Origin: DATKJS01 sp050015275 | Lineage (GTDB): Bacteria; Acidobacteriota; Aminicenantia; Aminicenantales; Saccharicenantaceae | Assembly (NCBI GenBank): GCA_050015275.1 | Contig: JBEKBS010000023.1 | Coordinates: 1-43,122, forward strand | Length of the DNA stretch: 43,122 bases | Direction: 5' to 3' | Part shown: positions 41,649 to 43,122 of the stretch, one piece after another | How the letters are laid out: every line of letters begins with the position of its first letter | How positions within the stretch are numbered: position 1 is the first letter of the stretch | Notes under the pieces: generated by a model | The model's database searches: none | Seen by the model: only the letters and a program-made list of their open reading frames with translations | What the model was told of the DNA's origin: nothing | Program-made: the position numbers and the translations under genes

Positions 41649-42890
41649 TCAAAGCTTATTCTTATAGAAGACCCCCCCCTTGATGATGATCGCGAGGCAC
41701 CGATCGGGATCCTGGAGGCACTCGAGATCATGGAGGGGATCGCCGTCCACGACCAGGAGATCGGCGCGTGCGCCTTCAGCCACGATCCCTGTCCGGCCGC
41801 CTTCCCTGAACAGCTCCGCGGCGTTGCACGTCGCCGAACGGATGACGTCCAGAGGCGGCTGAACGGCCGCCCGAAGCGCAAATTCCCGGAGCTGATGCCG
41901 GTGCATGGGCCCCAGCAGGTCCGTGCCGTAGGCCAGCTTCACTCCGCCCCTGGAGGCTATTTCCAGAGCCCGCAATCCGTGGTCCTTGACCTCGTGAAGC
42001 TTGGCGATCTGCGCCGCCGAGAGTCCGGCCCCCAAGCCCTCTTCGCCCAGGACGTCGTAGGTCGCCAGGGTGGGGACCATGGTGGCTTGGTACTTCACGA
42101 AGAGCTCGACGCTCGTCTCGTCAATGAGATTGCAGTGCTCGAGCGACCTCACTCCGCATCGAAGGGCCCGGTTCGCCGCCCGGGCCGTATACACGTGCCC
42201 CATGCAATAGATCCCGGCCATCTCAGCCTCTTCCACCGCGGCCCGGATCTCCTCCTCAGAGAATTGGGCATTCGTGATCCGGTCGGTCGGCGAGACGATC
42301 CCCCCGGACAGCATGAGCTTGATGTGACTCGCGCCTTTTCGGATTTCCTCCCGGCAGGCGCGGCGGACCTCCGTGACACCGTCGCAGAGCCGGCCGAGAT
42401 TGACCGAGGCGCTTACCCCTTTCACAACGCTCTCGCCCCGCCTCCGGATATCCGCGTGCCCACCTGTCTGCGATAGCCCCTGTCCGCAGAAGAGGATCCG
42501 GGGCCCGACGACGCGGCCCTCATCCACGGCTTGGGCCAATCCGAAATCTGCCCCGCCGGCGTCCCGGACAGTGGTGAAACCCCGGCTCAGCATCTCGCTG
42601 AGAATGCCGGCGGCCCGCGCTGCCGTGTAGAAGGGCGAGCTCCGCATCAGCTCGGAGAGATCGGCCGTCCAGGCCGATACGTGGACGTGGGCATCGCACA
42701 GGCCCGGCATGACGGTCCTCCCCTTGACATCGATGACCCGGCCCGGCGCGGCAGGCGGTTTTTTAGCTCCGGCGGGTTCCACGCGCTCGATGACCCCTCC
42801 CCGGATGACGACGCGATGATGGGGCCGCAGCTCTCCCGCGATGACATCGAGGACGGAAGCCTGTTCCAGGGTGATGGGCTCTCCGGTCAT
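41649..42890 (-). CDS. Metal-dependent amidohydrolase (imidazolonepropionase/prolidase-like)
   Basis: A 413-residue amidohydrolase-superfamily enzyme. The metal site is formed by DAHVHV, the bridging Lys in HIKLMLSGG, His in MGHVYTA and EHCN, and the catalytic Asp in YGTDLLGP. This is the layout of the group that includes Xaa-Pro dipeptidases and related di-metal enzymes; the substrate is uncertain, but the neighbouring S15 hydrolase suggests peptide use. AGGAGG precedes the ATG. No signal peptide is seen. Confidence 0.92.
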   Translation of the reverse strand: MTGEPITLEQASVLDVIAGELRPHHRVVIRGGVIERVEPAGAKKPPAAPGRVIDVKGRTVMPGLCDAHVHVSAWTADLSELMRSSPFYTAARAAGILSEMLSRGFTTVRDAGGADFGLAQAVDEGRVVGPRILFCGQGLSQTGGHADIRRRGESVVKGVSASVNLGRLCDGVTEVRRACREEIRKGASHIKLMLSGGIVSPTDRITNAQFSEEEIRAAVEEAEMAGIYCMGHVYTARAANRALRCGVRSLEHCNLIDETSVELFVKYQATMVPTLATYDVLGEEGLGAGLSAAQIAKLHEVKDHGLRALEIASRGGVKLAYGTDLLGPMHRHQLREFALRAAVQPPLDVIRSATCNAAELFREGGRTGIVAEGARADLLVVDGDPLHDLECLQDPDRCLAIIIKGGVFYKNKL

Positions 42891-42965
42891 GGTCGGCGTT
42901 CCTCCTTTCCGGGAATCACCAGCGATCGATCCCCAAACTTCTCTCTCTCCGCTTGGTCACCCCCA

Positions 42966-42995
42966 TACATATTCCTCGCCCGGGACCCGTGTCAA
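42966..42995 (-). promoter_or_regulatory. Promoter of the amidohydrolase / S15 hydrolase unit
   Basis: On the minus strand TTGACA (42995-42990) and TATGTA (42971-42966) are 18 bases apart. It lies just outside the presumed end of the insertion sequence. Confidence 0.6.
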
Positions 42996-43000
42996 GCTCA

Positions 43001-43122
43001 TGTAGGTCTGAACATGATCGGTTACACCTGAAGGCCGGCTCTTTCACGGAAGCGTTCATAAGGGGTCATTCCGGCCAGTGCAGAATGAGGTCTCTGATAA
43101 TTGTAAAAGTCTTCCCATTCCC
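43001..43122 (-). mobile_element. Right end of an IS3/IS481-like insertion sequence (cut by the window)
   Basis: A transposase C-terminus reads inward from the window edge. After its stop the sequence ends with TGTAGGTCTGAACATGATCG (43001-43020), which begins with the TG expected of an IS3-type terminal repeat. The other end is outside, so the inverted repeat cannot be checked. Confidence 0.65.
43022..43122 (-). CDS. IS3/IS481-type transposase, C-terminal fragment
   Basis: The last 32 codons encode WEDFYNYQRPHSALAGMTP followed by YERFRERAGLQV and a TAA. YN-x-x-RPH-x-AL-x-x-x-TP is the hallmark ending of DDE integrase-core transposases of the IS3 and IS481 groups. The gene continues past the right edge, so completeness is unknown. 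Confidence 0.93.
   Translation of the reverse strand, partial: EWEDFYNYQRPHSALAGMTPYERFRERAGLQV

Noticed and set aside
1..43122. CRISPR arrays, rRNA genes and known defence systems
   Set aside because: No regularly spaced repeats, no ribosomal RNA sequence and no restriction, abortive infection or Cas proteins were recognised.

Overview
The window is a GC-rich stretch of a bacterial chromosome from a Gram-negative (diderm) organism. It carries bamD, an outer-membrane barrel protein that ends in Phe, several lipoproteins and two L,D-transpeptidases. The heat-shock locus is of the dnaK-dnaJ-hspR type, and complex I is encoded by separate nuoC and nuoD genes. Together with the PASTA-rpe-bamD order this fits an uncultured Acidobacteriota- or Aminicenantota-like lineage. 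That placement is an inference from gene content; no ribosomal marker is present.

Positions 1-7104 are the right end of an integrated phage-like element that runs off the left edge. It holds a chain of small overlapping genes, two of which look like paralogues of each other. A large terminase follows with an unusual N-terminal Cys/His finger, then an RRM RNA-binding protein in the next codon. After a promoter-bearing gap come two small genes and a large serine recombinase. The recombinase reading frame ends inside a tRNA-Asn gene read antisense, which marks the probable attachment site. No portal, capsid or tail gene is recognisable here.

Positions 7070-12396 (minus strand) are the heat-shock operon dnaK, dnaJ, hspR, an RpoD-type sigma factor, a DnaC-like ATPase, and then tRNA-Asn with its own promoter. 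A HAIR-like operator overlaps the -35 of the dnaK promoter, so HspR probably represses its own operon. Positions 12423-15703 (minus) are a cell-envelope operon: a helical lipoprotein, a lipoprotein L,D-transpeptidase, a membrane-anchored L,D-transpeptidase and a third secreted protein that looks like a degenerate relative. It is driven by a strong promoter with a 260-base leader. A malic enzyme gene with its own promoter and terminator follows.

Positions 17264-25547 (minus) are a nuoABCDEFGHI operon that ends in a metallo-beta-lactamase-fold gene where nuoJKLMN would be expected. Upstream lies lpdA, divergent from a fused membrane/iron-sulfur oxidoreductase of the FadF/HdrD type. Positions 29462-32615 (minus) hold a frameshifted M23 peptidase gene, a radical SAM protein and a threonine aldolase. 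Positions 32858-39400 (plus) hold a PASTA protein, rpe, bamD, an outer-membrane protein, a subtilisin-like protease, recN and a C_GCAxxG_C_C protein. Positions 39487-42890 (minus) hold a CocE/X-Pro-type hydrolase and an amidohydrolase. The right edge cuts into an insertion sequence whose transposase C-terminus is visible.

The strongest leads are the recombinase/tRNA junction with the terminase-RRM module, the lipoprotein plus L,D-transpeptidase operon as a possible Braun-type envelope tether, the HAIR-controlled sigma factor, and the complex I operon without its pump subunits.
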